A stretch of 64,000 bases of DNA, from positions 55,376-119,375 of the forward strand of contig JAUQPW010000003.1 of NCBI GenBank assembly GCA_030550175.1, written 5' to 3'. The position numbers and the translations under genes are program-made. The notes beneath the pieces are model-generated. The model did no database searches. It saw only the letters and a program-made list of their open reading frames with translations, and was not told where the DNA came from. Below, piece after piece: positions 7,793 to 16,897 of the stretch. The first letter of the stretch is position 1. Each line of letters opens with the position of its first letter. The DNA is from a bacterium. Lineage in GTDB: Bacteria; Moduliflexota; Moduliflexia; Moduliflexales; JAUQPW01.

Positions 7793-8426
7793 CGTGGATA
7801 AAAATTGGGTTCTTTTTGTCATTGTCTTGTCAAGTATGACCTTTTTTGCTTTACCGGCCTCGGCAGAAATTAAAGCGGGTACTTCAGAATTGGGGTTAAG
7901 TTTAGGTGTCCTTCGAGGGGATGATCTTGGCTCGATTTTAGTATCTTTCCCGGATGATCCGACAACGCCCCAGGATGAAAGTCAAGTTTTACCCTTTGAG
8001 ACCCAATTAAAAGACGGCTTCTTCCTGGGGTTTGAATATACTTTTCACTTTACGACTTGGTTGGGTACAGAACTGGATCTGGCCCTTATCCCCAATGTAT
8101 CCGTGGAAGCCTCGGATTTAGGTAAGCTCTTCGATATGGATATTCGCTTCTTCAATGCCAATGCCGTTGTACATCTACTGAATGGTCGCTTTATTCCCTT
8201 TGTAACGGCCGGAATTGGAATTGCCGACTTCAGCAGTGAAACCATCGATACGACCCAGTTCATCAAGGAATCCGACTTTGCATTCAACTTTGGAGGTGGC
8301 TTAAAAGTATTTTTGACCGATACTCTTCTGCTTCGGGCAGATATCCGGGACTATCGAACGACACCTGAAGATTTAAATACCCTGAACCTGATCCGGATTA
8401 GTGGAGGGATTGCATTTACCTTTTGA
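7793..8426 (+). CDS. Outer-membrane beta-barrel protein
   Basis: A small barrel of about 210 residues with a signal peptide (hydrophobic segment ending ALPASA) and a C-terminal strand ending in phenylalanine, the usual signal for outer-membrane insertion. Alternating amphipathic strands such as LGLSLGVLRG and FLGFEYTFHF are visible, in the style of OmpW/OmpA-like barrels. The start is uncertain. I prefer GTG 7793, which leaves a normal-length signal peptide; an upstream ATG at 7749 would add residues encoded by heptad-like repeat sequence. It follows the TPR lipoprotein directly. Confidence 0.7.
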
Positions 8427-8513
8427 TTTTTATCCAGGGTGGGAGGTGTGGGGGAGTAGAGTGATAAGTATCAGCCCTCCCTTCTATCTCCCCATCTGAG
8501 ACAAAGGATAGAG

Positions 8514-9275
8514 TTGGTCTACGATAAGCTAAAACTAGATGGAAAAGTTGCCCTGGTCACAGGAGGTGGGCGGGGTTTGGGAAGGGCTATGGCTCAGGCG
8601 CTGGCAGAGGCCGGGGCTGACGTAGTTGTTGTAAGTCGAACGGTTCAAGAAATTGAAGAAACTGCCGATTCCATTCGGAAAATGGGAAGGAAGGCCCTGG
8701 CAATCCCAACCGATATCCTCCAGATTCAGCAGGTAGAAAAGGCCGTCCAGATAACCCTGAAAGAATTTGGGAAGATCGATATTCTGGTCAATAATTCGGG
8801 AGTTGCGGTGGTTAAACCTCTTTTGGATCTTACCCTGGAGGAATGGAATCAGGTTATTCAGACCAATTTAACCGGGGTTTTTATTGTATCGAAAACGGTC
8901 GGAAGGCACATGGCCGAGCGAAGGCAGGGAAAAGTTATTAATATGGCTTCTGTTGCCGGTGTTCGAGGTGTTACGACCCTATCGGCTTATGCAGCCAGCA
9001 AAGCCGGTGTGATTAACCTCACCCGATGTATGGCCGCAGAATGGGTTAAATATAACATTCGAGTCAATGCCATTGCCCCGGGTTATTTCTATACCTCTAT
9101 GTCCGCACCTGGTTTAGATAATGAAAAAATCCGAGAAGCCATTCTCTCTAAAATTCCCCTTCGCCGGGTGGGGCAGCCTGAAGAACTTGGACCCCTGGTG
9201 GTATACCTGGCTTCCGAAGCATCCGATTTTATGACCGGAGAAACCATCTTTATTGATGGAGGTCAATCTATCTGA
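8514..9275 (+). CDS. Short-chain dehydrogenase/reductase
   Basis: A classical SDR of 253 residues. It shows the NAD(P)-binding TGGGRGLG motif (about 16-23), NNSG in place of the usual NNAG, and the catalytic YAASK tetrad segment (about 160-164) with an upstream Ser in INMASVAG. It ends with the family's FMTGETIFIDGG. The start is TTG 8514, supported by AAAGGA six to eight bases upstream. It is close to FabG and gluconate 5-dehydrogenase type enzymes. The substrate cannot be assigned and no fatty-acid synthesis genes are adjacent. Confidence 0.85.
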   Translation: MVYDKLKLDGKVALVTGGGRGLGRAMAQALAEAGADVVVVSRTVQEIEETADSIRKMGRKALAIPTDILQIQQVEKAVQITLKEFGKIDILVNNSGVAVVKPLLDLTLEEWNQVIQTNLTGVFIVSKTVGRHMAERRQGKVINMASVAGVRGVTTLSAYAASKAGVINLTRCMAAEWVKYNIRVNAIAPGYFYTSMSAPGLDNEKIREAILSKIPLRRVGQPEELGPLVVYLASEASDFMTGETIFIDGGQSI

Positions 9276-9379
9276 TTGAAGAGGTGTGGGAGAACGGAGG
9301 AATGGAGGAAAGGAGATTCTAAAAATCGATCTTTCTTACTCTCCTATCTCTTTATTCTTCCCTTCTTTAATCCCCTGAC

Positions 9380-10465
9380 GTGGGCGATAAAATTCAACAA
9401 AACGGAGACATCTATCAAACCAAGGAACTTCTCCGCGTCCTTTCATGCCTTCAACACCCTGTAGCCCTTTTGAACCTGAAGGGAACGATAAAATGGGCCA
9501 ATCCGGCCCTGGAAAGGCTTTGTGGCTACAACCAGGAGGAATTGAAAAGAAAAAAAATAACTTCCCTTTACTCTAAGGAATCCCGAAAGAACTTGCCAAA
9601 AATTCAAGAGATCTTAACTAAAGATAGCTGGCAGGGTGACCTGGTGGTCCTTAAAAAGGATAAAACAGAATCTCCTGTTTCTGTAGCCCTCCAAGTCATA
9701 CGGGATGACGAAGGAAAACTGCTATCTATCCTCAAACTTATTCAGGAATTAACTTCCCAAAAAGCCATGGAAAAACAGTTGATCCAATCCGAAAAGCTGA
9801 TTGTGATTGGAACCTTAGCGGCCGGAGTTGCCCACGAGCTGAATCAACCCCTCATGGTCATCCGGGGCTACACCCAGATTCTTCTCTCTAACCATCAGAA
9901 CGATCCCGAATTAAAAGATTCCCTTAAAAGAATTGAAGGGCAAACTACTCGAATGATGAAAATCATCCAACATCTGAGGAATTTTTCCAGAGGATCCACC
10001 GGGATGAAGGAACCCCTTTCCATCAATCAAATCATTGAAAATGCCTTTACTTTACTTAATCAACAACTGAAAGCTCACAATATCGAGGTTATCAAGGAAC
10101 TGACCCAAGACCTCCCACAAATTATGGCCGATGCTAATCAATTGGAACAGGTCATCATTAACTTAATCGTAAATGCCCGGGATGCCCTGGATCAAAAGGG
10201 AGGTGGAGAAATTAAAGTGGTCAGCCGCTTTAAAAAGCCCGATAAAGTAGAAATTCTATTCTCGGATACAGGGATCGGAATGCCACCCCATATAAAAAAT
10301 CACATTTTCGAGCCCTTCTTTACAACCAAGGAAGCCGGGAAAGGGACCGGTTTGGGATTGAGTATCAGTCATAGAATTATTAAAGATCACAGAGGAGACA
10401 TCTCTGTGACCAGCACGGAAGGGAAAGGAACGACCTTTGTTCTGACCTTTCCGGTTTATAAGTAG
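9380..10465 (+). CDS. PAS-domain sensor histidine kinase, soluble
   Basis: A 361-residue kinase without transmembrane segments. A PAS domain (about 20-130, HPVALLNLKGTIKWANPAL) is followed by a HisKA dimerisation helix with the phospho-acceptor in GVAHELNQPL. The ATPase domain has the N box (NLIVNARDAL), G1 (DTGIGMP), F box (IFEPFFTTK) and G2 (GTGLGLSI). The HELNQPL form is common in NtrB/ZraS-like kinases. No response regulator is adjacent, so it is an orphan here. The start is probably GTG 9380, without a clear ribosome site. It probably senses a cytoplasmic signal. Confidence 0.85.
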   Translation: MGDKIQQNGDIYQTKELLRVLSCLQHPVALLNLKGTIKWANPALERLCGYNQEELKRKKITSLYSKESRKNLPKIQEILTKDSWQGDLVVLKKDKTESPVSVALQVIRDDEGKLLSILKLIQELTSQKAMEKQLIQSEKLIVIGTLAAGVAHELNQPLMVIRGYTQILLSNHQNDPELKDSLKRIEGQTTRMMKIIQHLRNFSRGSTGMKEPLSINQIIENAFTLLNQQLKAHNIEVIKELTQDLPQIMADANQLEQVIINLIVNARDALDQKGGGEIKVVSRFKKPDKVEILFSDTGIGMPPHIKNHIFEPFFTTKEAGKGTGLGLSISHRIIKDHRGDISVTSTEGKGTTFVLTFPVYK

Positions 10466-10533
10466 CAATTTGTCTGGTGTCCGTTGTTCTCAACACTCGT
10501 TGGCCCTTCTAGATGGGTGGTTAATTAGCCGTC

Positions 10534-10588
10534 CGTTATCTGTTGTCCATGTGGATGTTGATAAGCTATGGACAATGGACAATGGAGA
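10534..10588. repeat. Period-7 repeat pair (GTCCGTT-type and ATGGACA-type)
   Basis: GTCCGTT-ATCTGTT-GTCCATG is followed by ATGGACA-ATGGACA-ATGGAGA (10568-10588), so the heptads occur as inverted arms. The second arm lies just before the start of the dehydrogenase gene and supplies its GGAG ribosome site. Confidence 0.5.
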
Positions 10589-10594
10589 AAAATC

Positions 10595-11569
10595 ATGAAA
10601 CCTAAAGTGTTTGTCTCTAGAATGCTTCCGCAGAGTGCCTTAGATATCATCAAACAGAACTGTGATATGGAACTTAATACCGCCGATGTTCGATTGAGTA
10701 AACAGGAGTTGATCGATAAAATCCGTGATAAAGAAGGTCTTCTTTGCCTTTTAACAGATACCATCGATGCCGAGGTTTTAAACTCCAGTCCCACTCTGAA
10801 AATTGTAGCCAATGTTGCCGTTGGATATGACAATATCGATGTTAAGGCCGCTACTCAAAGAAAAATTATGGTCACCAATACGCCCGGGGTTTTGGATAAT
10901 ACAACCGGTGATTTTACCTGGGCTTTGCTTCTGGCTGTTGCCCGTCGGGTCGTCGAAGCAGATAAATTCACCCGGGCAGGTCTTTATAAAGAATGGGGGC
11001 TTCAATTATTCCTGGGTGCAGATGTTTATGGAAAAACCTTAGGTATTATCGGATTGGGAAGGATTGGACAGGTGGTTGCCAAACGTGCCCAGGGATTCGA
11101 TATGCGGATCCTTTACTATGATGTTGTACGAGCCAAACCGGAAATCGAAGAGCGCTACAAAGCCACCTTTGTGGACAAGGATACCCTCCTGAGGGAATCC
11201 GATTTTGTGACTTTGCATGTACCTTTACTGCCGGAGACTACCCACTTTATATCCACCCGAGAACTTAACCTTATGAAGCCGACAGCCTTCCTGATCAACG
11301 CCTCACGAGGACCTGTGGTGGACGAAGCGGCCCTGGTAGAGGCTTTGAGAACCAGGCGAATTGCTGGCGCGGCTTTAGATGTTTATGAGAAGGAACCTGA
11401 GATTCATCCGGGTTTAATTCCTCTGGATAATGTTGTTCTGGCTCCTCACATTGCCAGTGCTTCTGTAGAAACCAGAACAAAAATGGCCGTCATGGCCGCA
11501 GAAAATCTGGTTGCAGGCGTTACAGGGAAAAGACCTCCCAATCTCGTAAATCCAGAAGTTTTACAGTAA
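10595..11569 (+). CDS. D-isomer-specific 2-hydroxyacid dehydrogenase (glyoxylate/hydroxypyruvate reductase type)
   Basis: A 324-residue NAD(P)-dependent reductase. The Rossmann motif is GLGRIGQVVAKRA. The catalytic residues are visible as the Arg in NASRGPVVDE, the Glu in DVYEKEPEIHP and the His in APHIASAS. Overall spacing matches glyoxylate reductase (GyaR) and D-glycerate dehydrogenase rather than PGDH, which would have a C-terminal ACT domain. I use ATG 10595 (MKPKVFVSR), with GGAG about eight bases upstream; the longer frame translates the heptad repeat. Cytoplasmic. It may work with malate synthase elsewhere in the window in glyoxylate metabolism, but that link is inference. Confidence 0.85.
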   Translation: MKPKVFVSRMLPQSALDIIKQNCDMELNTADVRLSKQELIDKIRDKEGLLCLLTDTIDAEVLNSSPTLKIVANVAVGYDNIDVKAATQRKIMVTNTPGVLDNTTGDFTWALLLAVARRVVEADKFTRAGLYKEWGLQLFLGADVYGKTLGIIGLGRIGQVVAKRAQGFDMRILYYDVVRAKPEIEERYKATFVDKDTLLRESDFVTLHVPLLPETTHFISTRELNLMKPTAFLINASRGPVVDEAALVEALRTRRIAGAALDVYEKEPEIHPGLIPLDNVVLAPHIASASVETRTKMAVMAAENLVAGVTGKRPPNLVNPEVLQ

Positions 11570-11738
11570 CCCGTCCACCTGACAGGCAGGAACGGAAGGA
11601 ATTAAACTTAAAATTAGAAGGCGAAACCCTGTTTCGCCTCTCTTAAACTCTAGATCCTCGCTCTCTGATTTCCCACTCAGCATAACAGGCTGCTTGGTTA
11701 TACCGCATGTCCATACCGATTTGACAAAATTATGATCT

Positions 11739-12395
11739 ATGAACCCCCTCATGTTAAGGAAAATTATTGCCCTGCAATATCAATGGCATGAAGCTCGATT
11801 TCAACCTGAGAGAGTCTCTATTTCAGGATCTGATCCGATTCCGGTCGTTGAGCCGAAAATCTGTACAGTCCAGGATATTTACAAATGCCTTCACCAAGGA
11901 GAGTTTGGAATGGGGCATCTTATTGAGGATATAGATCAGGCCCGAACCTGGTTTGAAAGGGAATTTGAGGAAGCGATTCCCGGGGAAGAAGAACCCCTGG
12001 GAGAAATAATCTCTATAGACGGTCAGACCCTCCGAATCAATTTCCGTCCTTATAAGGCCAGGGTCGGTAAGGATTCGGTTGTTAGAGAGAAACTTTTTCA
12101 GATTTGTGTGGAATCGGCCCGCAGTTCTCAAGGATCTCCAGAACACTTTTTTACTCTCTTAGAGACCTTTCTTCAGCTCAATCAGAGTCACACTATTCAA
12201 ATCAAAGGGATTATTTACGCCTTTCCGTTTAAGGTTCTGGAGGGTTTTCTTGAAGGAATTCAACAAGCCTGGCGAGATACCGGACAGGTTCCTGTCTACC
12301 ACCATTCGGAGGTTTATCGGATCCACAACAGGCCTGCCTATCGGGTAGTAAAACGGAAGTTTTTAGCCGAACTCCTGCCGAGCTTGATGGGCTAA
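11739..12395 (+). CDS. Conserved hypothetical protein, 218 residues
   Basis: I do not recognise the family with confidence. The protein is soluble and acidic in its first half, with notable motifs GEFGMGHLIED (about 54-64) and, near the end, PVYHHSEVYRIHNRPAYRVV. Composition and codon use look like a real gene. There is no signal peptide or membrane segment. It stands alone, downstream of the 2-hydroxyacid dehydrogenase and upstream of a decayed DUF3179 gene on the other strand. The clustered His, Tyr and Arg residues near the end could form an active or metal site, which is only a guess. Confidence 0.65.
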   Translation: MNPLMLRKIIALQYQWHEARFQPERVSISGSDPIPVVEPKICTVQDIYKCLHQGEFGMGHLIEDIDQARTWFEREFEEAIPGEEEPLGEIISIDGQTLRINFRPYKARVGKDSVVREKLFQICVESARSSQGSPEHFFTLLETFLQLNQSHTIQIKGIIYAFPFKVLEGFLEGIQQAWRDTGQVPVYHHSEVYRIHNRPAYRVVKRKFLAELLPSLMG

Positions 12396-12479
12396 AGAAC
12401 TCTTATGCCGATTTATTAAAACCCGCTTCCTGGGCCTTGAATTTGTCAAAAGGTGATCTTTCCTGCTGCCATCTGGAAA

Positions 12480-13300
12480 AGATTCTCCTTCCATGAAATT
12501 CAGGGCGAACCAAACGAACCAAAATGTATCGTAATGCACTAATGGCAACAGCGATTTACCTGTTAGAGAGCTATTTAGAGCTTGTTCTAAAATACTCCAG
12601 GTGCTGTCTGTTCCTGATCCCTAAAAGTACCGTCTTTCTTGGCATGAAAGAGCAACACCTGATCCTTCACTGTCCGCAGGAAGACCCCCGTTGTTCCTAC
12701 ATCTCGCCCTTTTGCGTTGTCAGGATCATCCATCGCCGAAGCAGTATCGGCCTTCCAGAACACAACGATAGGCTCATGGCCGAGGATATCATTTATAACT
12801 CCTGCTTGACGTAAGTGGTCATAAGTATAAGCACGTGCTTTACCTTCGTGTATAACCCCGAGTACTCGGGCCATGGGTGGCAACCGATTATCCAAGGGAC
12901 CCTGATAAAGGAAAGGACTTTGATCGATATCGTCGTAACCTACATAAGGGTTAGTGCCGTAATCACATTCAAATCCAGTCTCACGGGAAAGTACCTTCCC
13001 TTGAGGATAGTTAGTTTTGAAGTCCTCTCAAGAAATAATGGAAGCAGGCAGAGACTTCAGGTAAGTACCGGTTAAATCCCCTACAATGGCTTCTCCACTG
13101 AATTGTTGCCACCAGGATTCGGTCTGACGGTCCCATAGGATCAAATTACTATATCGTAAATTACCTGAAGTACCAAAGCCAATACTTCTCCCTTTATAGT
13201 GGGACGTTCGAAGACCAACGTTGTATTACACAAGGGACAAAAGGTAACTACCAGAGGTTGATTATTAACCAAAGATACTTAAAGTTAGTATCAACAAATT
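12480..13300 (-). pseudogene. Decayed DUF3179-family gene
   Basis: Fragments in several frames align end to end with the DUF3179 family: VTFCPLCNTTLVFER (about 13240-13205), GTSGNLRYSNLILWDRQTES, WWQQFSGEAIVGDLTG, DYGTNPYVGYDDI, then DNRLPPMARVLGV through to HYDTFWFVWFA (about 12540-12505). At least two frameshifts (near 13190 and 12598) break it, and the N-terminal part is missing or degenerate. One in-frame TGA (13028-13030) stands where relatives usually have an aromatic residue. A second DUF3179 gene with a better preserved frame lies at 21846. The original product would have been exported. Function is unknown in the family. Confidence 0.75.
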
Positions 13301-13360
13301 CATGCTAGGCCACCTTACTAAACAGACCTTAGATTTTACCGCCATTACAGGGATTACCTC

Positions 13361-14128
13361 CTATTTTTTGTCTTTTCTTTCTTCTATAAAAGTCTTACGA
13401 ATATACTTGATAACGCTCCAAATTTCCTGATCACTCAAAACTTCCCCATAAGGGTTCATGGTATTAAATCCAAGCCTATCGACTGTATCGATCTTACCAA
13501 CTTTAATCAAGGCTTCTCGATACTCATCGCTGAAACGCTCCATCAATTTTGAGTTGGAATAATCGGCAGGAGGGGGCTGAATTTCACTGATAAAATATTT
13601 TGGAGGCGGTTGTTTAACCACTCGATCGCCATTTCCTTTTCCTTCCAGTCCGTGACAGGTGGCACAGGCATCCATGAATATCTCCCTAATTTCTTTTGAA
13701 GGCCAGGGATTGGCTACTCCCTGTGCCATGTTTTTTTCAAACTGAATGAGTCCTTTGATCTGCTCGTCTGTCAGGACATCCCCGAAGGATGGCATGGCAA
13801 CTGGAATGCTAGTTTTAGAGAGTTCCGAGGGCGTTGTTTTCTTGAGTACCGCTAGCTTTCCATACTTTACCACATCGAACAGGTACTGATCCATAAAACG
13901 AGACATGTAGTCGGGATTCGCAAAGACCTGGGGAAAGGGTCTGGTATTGAGATAACTGGGACCTCGACCATCTCCCGTTTTACCATGGCAAGAAAAGCAA
14001 ATTTCATTGTAAATTTTTTCTCCTAACGTGAGATCCCCTTGATCAGAGGTCTGTTCTGCTGAGAATGAAAAAGAGCTATAAAATAGAATGCTGACACTTA
14101 TTAGAAAAGGTAAAGTAGGAAATTGCAT
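13361..14128 (-). CDS. Exported dihaem cytochrome c
   Basis: A 255-residue periplasmic electron carrier with two class I cytochrome c domains. A signal peptide (1-24, ending FSFSA) precedes haem sites C44-F-S-C47-H48 and C155-A-T-C158-H159. Met residues suited as axial ligands follow each site (for example MPSFGDVLTDEQI, about 112-124). The C-x-x-C-H-G-x-x-G-x-G pattern is typical of small soluble cytochromes and cytochrome subunits of dehydrogenases. It lies downstream, on the same strand, of a monohaem cytochrome gene (14317-14874), separated by an inverted-repeat element. The partner enzyme is not identifiable in the window. Confidence 0.85.
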   Translation of the reverse strand: MQFPTLPFLISVSILFYSSFSFSAEQTSDQGDLTLGEKIYNEICFSCHGKTGDGRGPSYLNTRPFPQVFANPDYMSRFMDQYLFDVVKYGKLAVLKKTTPSELSKTSIPVAMPSFGDVLTDEQIKGLIQFEKNMAQGVANPWPSKEIREIFMDACATCHGLEGKGNGDRVVKQPPPKYFISEIQPPPADYSNSKLMERFSDEYREALIKVGKIDTVDRLGFNTMNPYGEVLSDQEIWSVIKYIRKTFIEERKDKK

Positions 14129-14197
14129 GATCTTTCTAAAATCCCTCCTTTCTGGTTTATTGGGGGTTTTTCTGCTGGAGATAAAGACACGCTGGCG

Positions 14198-14288
14198 GTC
14201 ATTGCGAGTGGCAAAAGGAACGAAACAGTTTGCCAGATTTTACTCTTATCCAACACACTGCTCCGTCGCTATCGCTTCTCGCAATGAC
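14198..14288. repeat. Palindromic interspersed element (GTCATTGCGAG ends)
   Basis: GTCATTGCGAG (14198-14208) and CTCGCAATGAC (14278-14288) are an 11-bp perfect terminal inverted repeat enclosing 69 bases with no coding capacity. This end sequence resembles a widespread bacterial intergenic repeat. The element separates the two cytochrome genes. Confidence 0.65.
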
Positions 14289-14316
14289 ACCTTTTCCTCT
14301 TAAATTAGAACAGGGA

Positions 14317-14874
14317 TTATTGTTTCTTCTCCATACTCTTCATCATCTCCATCATCTTCTTCTCCTGTTCCTTCATGGCCTTCAATACTTCAGGAGTTAG
14401 TGATGCGACATACGCCTGAAGGTCGATATATTCTTGAGAATGGGGATCTAATGGCTCACGGCCAAGGAATACGGTGTTTCAAAGGTCATTCATTTCACCT
14501 AAATTTACAACGATTCCTTTAGGTGTAGCTATCCTCGGGAAATGAAGCGCCGCACCGGCTAACTTCGGAATGGGAACCGGCATCTTCATTCCTGTGGAAG
14601 TTACGGCTGTACCCCCAATGGTTCCCCCTCGAGGGTGGCACCCTGCACATCCCAGGTCATTGAAGATTTTCTCTCCCCTTTTAATAGCCGCCTCTATGTT
14701 ATCTTTCCCCTGATGCTTGTCGAAGAAAGCTGCCATTCCTTGTTTAGCCATCATCTTTGAGTCTTGGGAAGTACTTTTCTCCGTTTGAGCATAAGTGGAA
14801 AGAGGATTCAGAATTAGAATAATAGCCGCAATTACCAGGGTCATAATACTGAAGAGAGTTAGAGTTTTTCTCAT
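14317..14874 (-). CDS. Exported monohaem cytochrome c with in-frame TGA (candidate selenocysteine)
   Basis: Reading from ATG 14874 (AAGGAGGTG eight bases upstream) gives a signal peptide (1-30, ending STYA), the haem site C76-A-G-C79-H80 and a methionine-rich stretch (STGMKMPVP). TGA at 14481-14479 interrupts at codon 132 in GEMNDL-TGA-NTVFLG. The same frame then continues with EPLDPHSQEYIDLQAYVASL and a Met/Lys/Glu-rich tail to TAA 14319-14317. That continuation is typical for the end of such cytochromes, so the frame is not random. As I recall the family, many relatives have Cys near this position. A UGGC-CGUGA-GCCA hairpin starts 15 bases after TGA. Selenocysteine, read-through or a nonsense mutation are all possible. 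Confidence 0.6.
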
Positions 14875-15012
14875 AATTTTCACCTCCTTTCATTTGAATA
14901 TGAACCTCCGTATAGGGAGGTCCTCTATTAAAGGGCCTTCCTTTACCAAACTTGAAGCCTACCCTGAGCGCATGGAGGGAAACCGGCTCCGGGTTATCCT
15001 TCGGAAAGGTTG

Positions 15013-16050
15013 TCACTTCTCAGTGGTTTTGGAAGTAATAAGAATCCAGGTATTCCCATTATCCTCACTTTTAAAGACAAGACCGCCGCTGCCAGCATAG
15101 ACAATTCCTGGTCTTAACGGATCTGCTGTCAAAGCAGTAATCGTTAAATGACTCAGCTCATTATCCAGATAGTTCCAATGACTCCCTCCATCGATACTCT
15201 TTAGAATACCTCCCAGGATTCCCACATAAACGGTTGCAGGGTTTGTTGGAGAGATGGCTAAAGCCATAATAGAAACATCTTCTAATCCTTCCTGGCTCTT
15301 CCAACTCATTCCTCCATCTGAACTTTGAAAGACTCCTTGGGTTGCGGTTCCTGCATAAAGCCGGGCTGGATTCGTCGGATCCACGGCGAGAGCTCGAATA
15401 TGGAGATCTGAAAGTCCATCTTGAATCTTTATCCAGTGCTTGCCTTCATCCAAACTCTTAAAGATTCCTCCAAACGCTCCAGCGTATAAAATATCAGGGT
15501 CAAGGGGATCCGTAACCAGGGTACGTATATCCAAACTTTCCAACCCCTGGTTGATAGCTTGCCAATGAGATCCTCCATCGGAACTTTTAAAAACCCCGGC
15601 ATCCGTTGCAATATAAAGAACTTGAGGATCCCGAGAGTTAAGGGTTATCCAACGGATACTCCGCTCTTCTAATCCCTGGTTGATTTTAAACCAATGGTTT
15701 CCACCATCGGTAGTTTTAAAGATACCAGTATCAGTACCCGCATAGAGGATCATAGGCGTAATAGGATCAACAACAAGGGTTCGAATACCCAAGTCTTCTA
15801 ACCCCTGGTTCATAGATTTCCAAAGTTTCCCCCCATCTATGGTTTTGAATACTCCGCTTCCAAAAGAGCCGAGATAAAGGGTCAGAGGGTTAGAAGGATC
15901 TACAACCAGGGAAAATACAACGCCGCCAATGGAACCCTTGTCCAATTGGGGAAAGTGGTTGGCAAGGCCTGGCTCAACCTGAGCTATTCCTAGGAAGAGT
16001 GCTCATAAACTTAGGAGAGTTTTAAGCCTTTCCAGGAGTTTATCGAACAT
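15013..16050 (-). CDS. Exported BNR/sortilin-like seven-repeat propeller protein with in-frame TGA in the signal peptide
   Basis: Seven repeats of about 43 residues, each ending like KSxDGGxxW (IDGGKLW, TDGGNHW, SDGGSHW, LDEGKHW, SDGGMSW, IDGGSHW, EDNGNTW), predict a seven-bladed propeller of the Ycf48/BNR type. An uninterrupted frame starts only at TTG 15945, which would lack an export signal. ATG 16050 has GGGAG eight bases upstream and adds MFDKLLERLKTLLSL-TGA-ALFLGIAQ, a normal signal peptide except for TGA at 16005-16003 (codon 16). A GCUCA-GGU-UGAGC hairpin begins 19 bases after TGA. It may carry selenocysteine or be a recent nonsense mutant. The role is probably as a periplasmic assembly or binding factor. 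Confidence 0.65.
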
Positions 16051-16216
16051 AATTCAAACTCCCTGGTATTGTAACCGTAGATAGGTTGAGTCTAGATTAA
16101 ATCGCCATTTTTTACTTTCATGAAAGGTTACAATCCCGGAGGAATGATATGATATAAGGTTTAAGATTATTTTTTAAAACCCCTGTCGAGATTAAATCTG
16201 TAATCGAGCTTACAAA

Positions 16217-16483
16217 CTAAAGAAATTTCTGAATATCTAGAAGCCACTGTAATACCCAAGCCAAAACCATAAAAAGAAGTCCACTCAAGATCATGAAACT
16301 GCTACCCAGGATGGTAATAAAATGAAGAATCCCCCAGAGCCAAAGGACTCCGGATAGCCATTTATCGACATAGTCTACTCCCAGTTTCACAAGAAAGGCG
16401 GTCCCGGTCAGGATAGAGACAATCCCCACACTGCGAAGACTTTTAACGAACCAAAGGATTGAGTGAATTTTCGCTTCTTCCAT
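16217..16483 (-). CDS. Small membrane protein, paralogue of next gene
   Basis: An 88-residue protein with two strongly hydrophobic segments (about 17-35 and 47-75). It resembles the 100-residue protein encoded just upstream: both have a short basic N-terminus, a first helix rich in Ile, Gly and Val, a Trp-containing turn, then a G-S-S-F/G-S-F-F-containing second helix. The two genes are 22 bases apart on one strand and look like a duplicated pair acting as a heteromeric membrane component. I do not recognise the family. They lie divergent from the Crp/Fnr regulator, which may control them. Confidence 0.6.
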   Translation of the reverse strand: MEEAKIHSILWFVKSLRSVGIVSILTGTAFLVKLGVDYVDKWLSGVLWLWGILHFITILGSSFMILSGLLFMVLAWVLQWLLDIQKFL

Positions 16484-16505
16484 GCAGATACCTTTTCTAA
16501 ACTTT

Positions 16506-16808
16506 CTATACCTTTGCTTTTTTTGCCTCTAAATTCTTAGCGGTGATGAGGAGAAGATCGACGATCTTTCCCACTGTGATGGAGAAGAATCCCATTAAAA
16601 AAAAGAAACTTCCAAAGAAGATGGCGATATAATCCAAAAATCCCAGAAACCAGGTTTGTTCTGGCCCCAAAGAACCAATAAACCGGATTAATTTGTATCC
16701 TTCCCCTAGAAGCCAAAGAACCCCTATCAAGATACAGAGATAACCTACTATTTCCAAAATCCTGACTACCAAAGGACGCCTTAATAACTCCTTCTTCATA
16801 TTCTCCAA
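16506..16808 (-). CDS. Small membrane protein, paralogue of preceding gene
   Basis: A 100-residue protein with two hydrophobic segments (IVGYLCILIGVLWLL and FLDYIAIFFGSFFFLMGFFS), a charged loop between them and a lysine-rich C-terminus (AKNLEAKKAKV). It is related in layout to the 88-residue product downstream. No enzymatic motif is seen. Its start lies about 230 bases from the divergently transcribed Crp/Fnr-type gene. Function unknown. Confidence 0.6.
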   Translation of the reverse strand: MENMKKELLRRPLVVRILEIVGYLCILIGVLWLLGEGYKLIRFIGSLGPEQTWFLGFLDYIAIFFGSFFFLMGFFSITVGKIVDLLLITAKNLEAKKAKV

Positions 16809-16897
16809 GATAGGTAACCTCTGAATTTCTCTCTGTAAGCTCCCTTACAAAAAGGGGTAAAAATTTAAAAAAAATAAAGGAATTTTCATCACTCTGA

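Noticed and set aside
13028..13030. TGA in the decayed DUF3179 gene as another selenocysteine codon
   Set aside because: A possible hairpin follows, but the position is aromatic in relatives as I recall them, and the gene also has frameshifts and a lost N-terminus, so decay explains it.
12524..13075. Plus-strand ORFs over the DUF3179 relic
   Set aside because: They are antisense shadows of the clearly identifiable minus-strand DUF3179 fragments.
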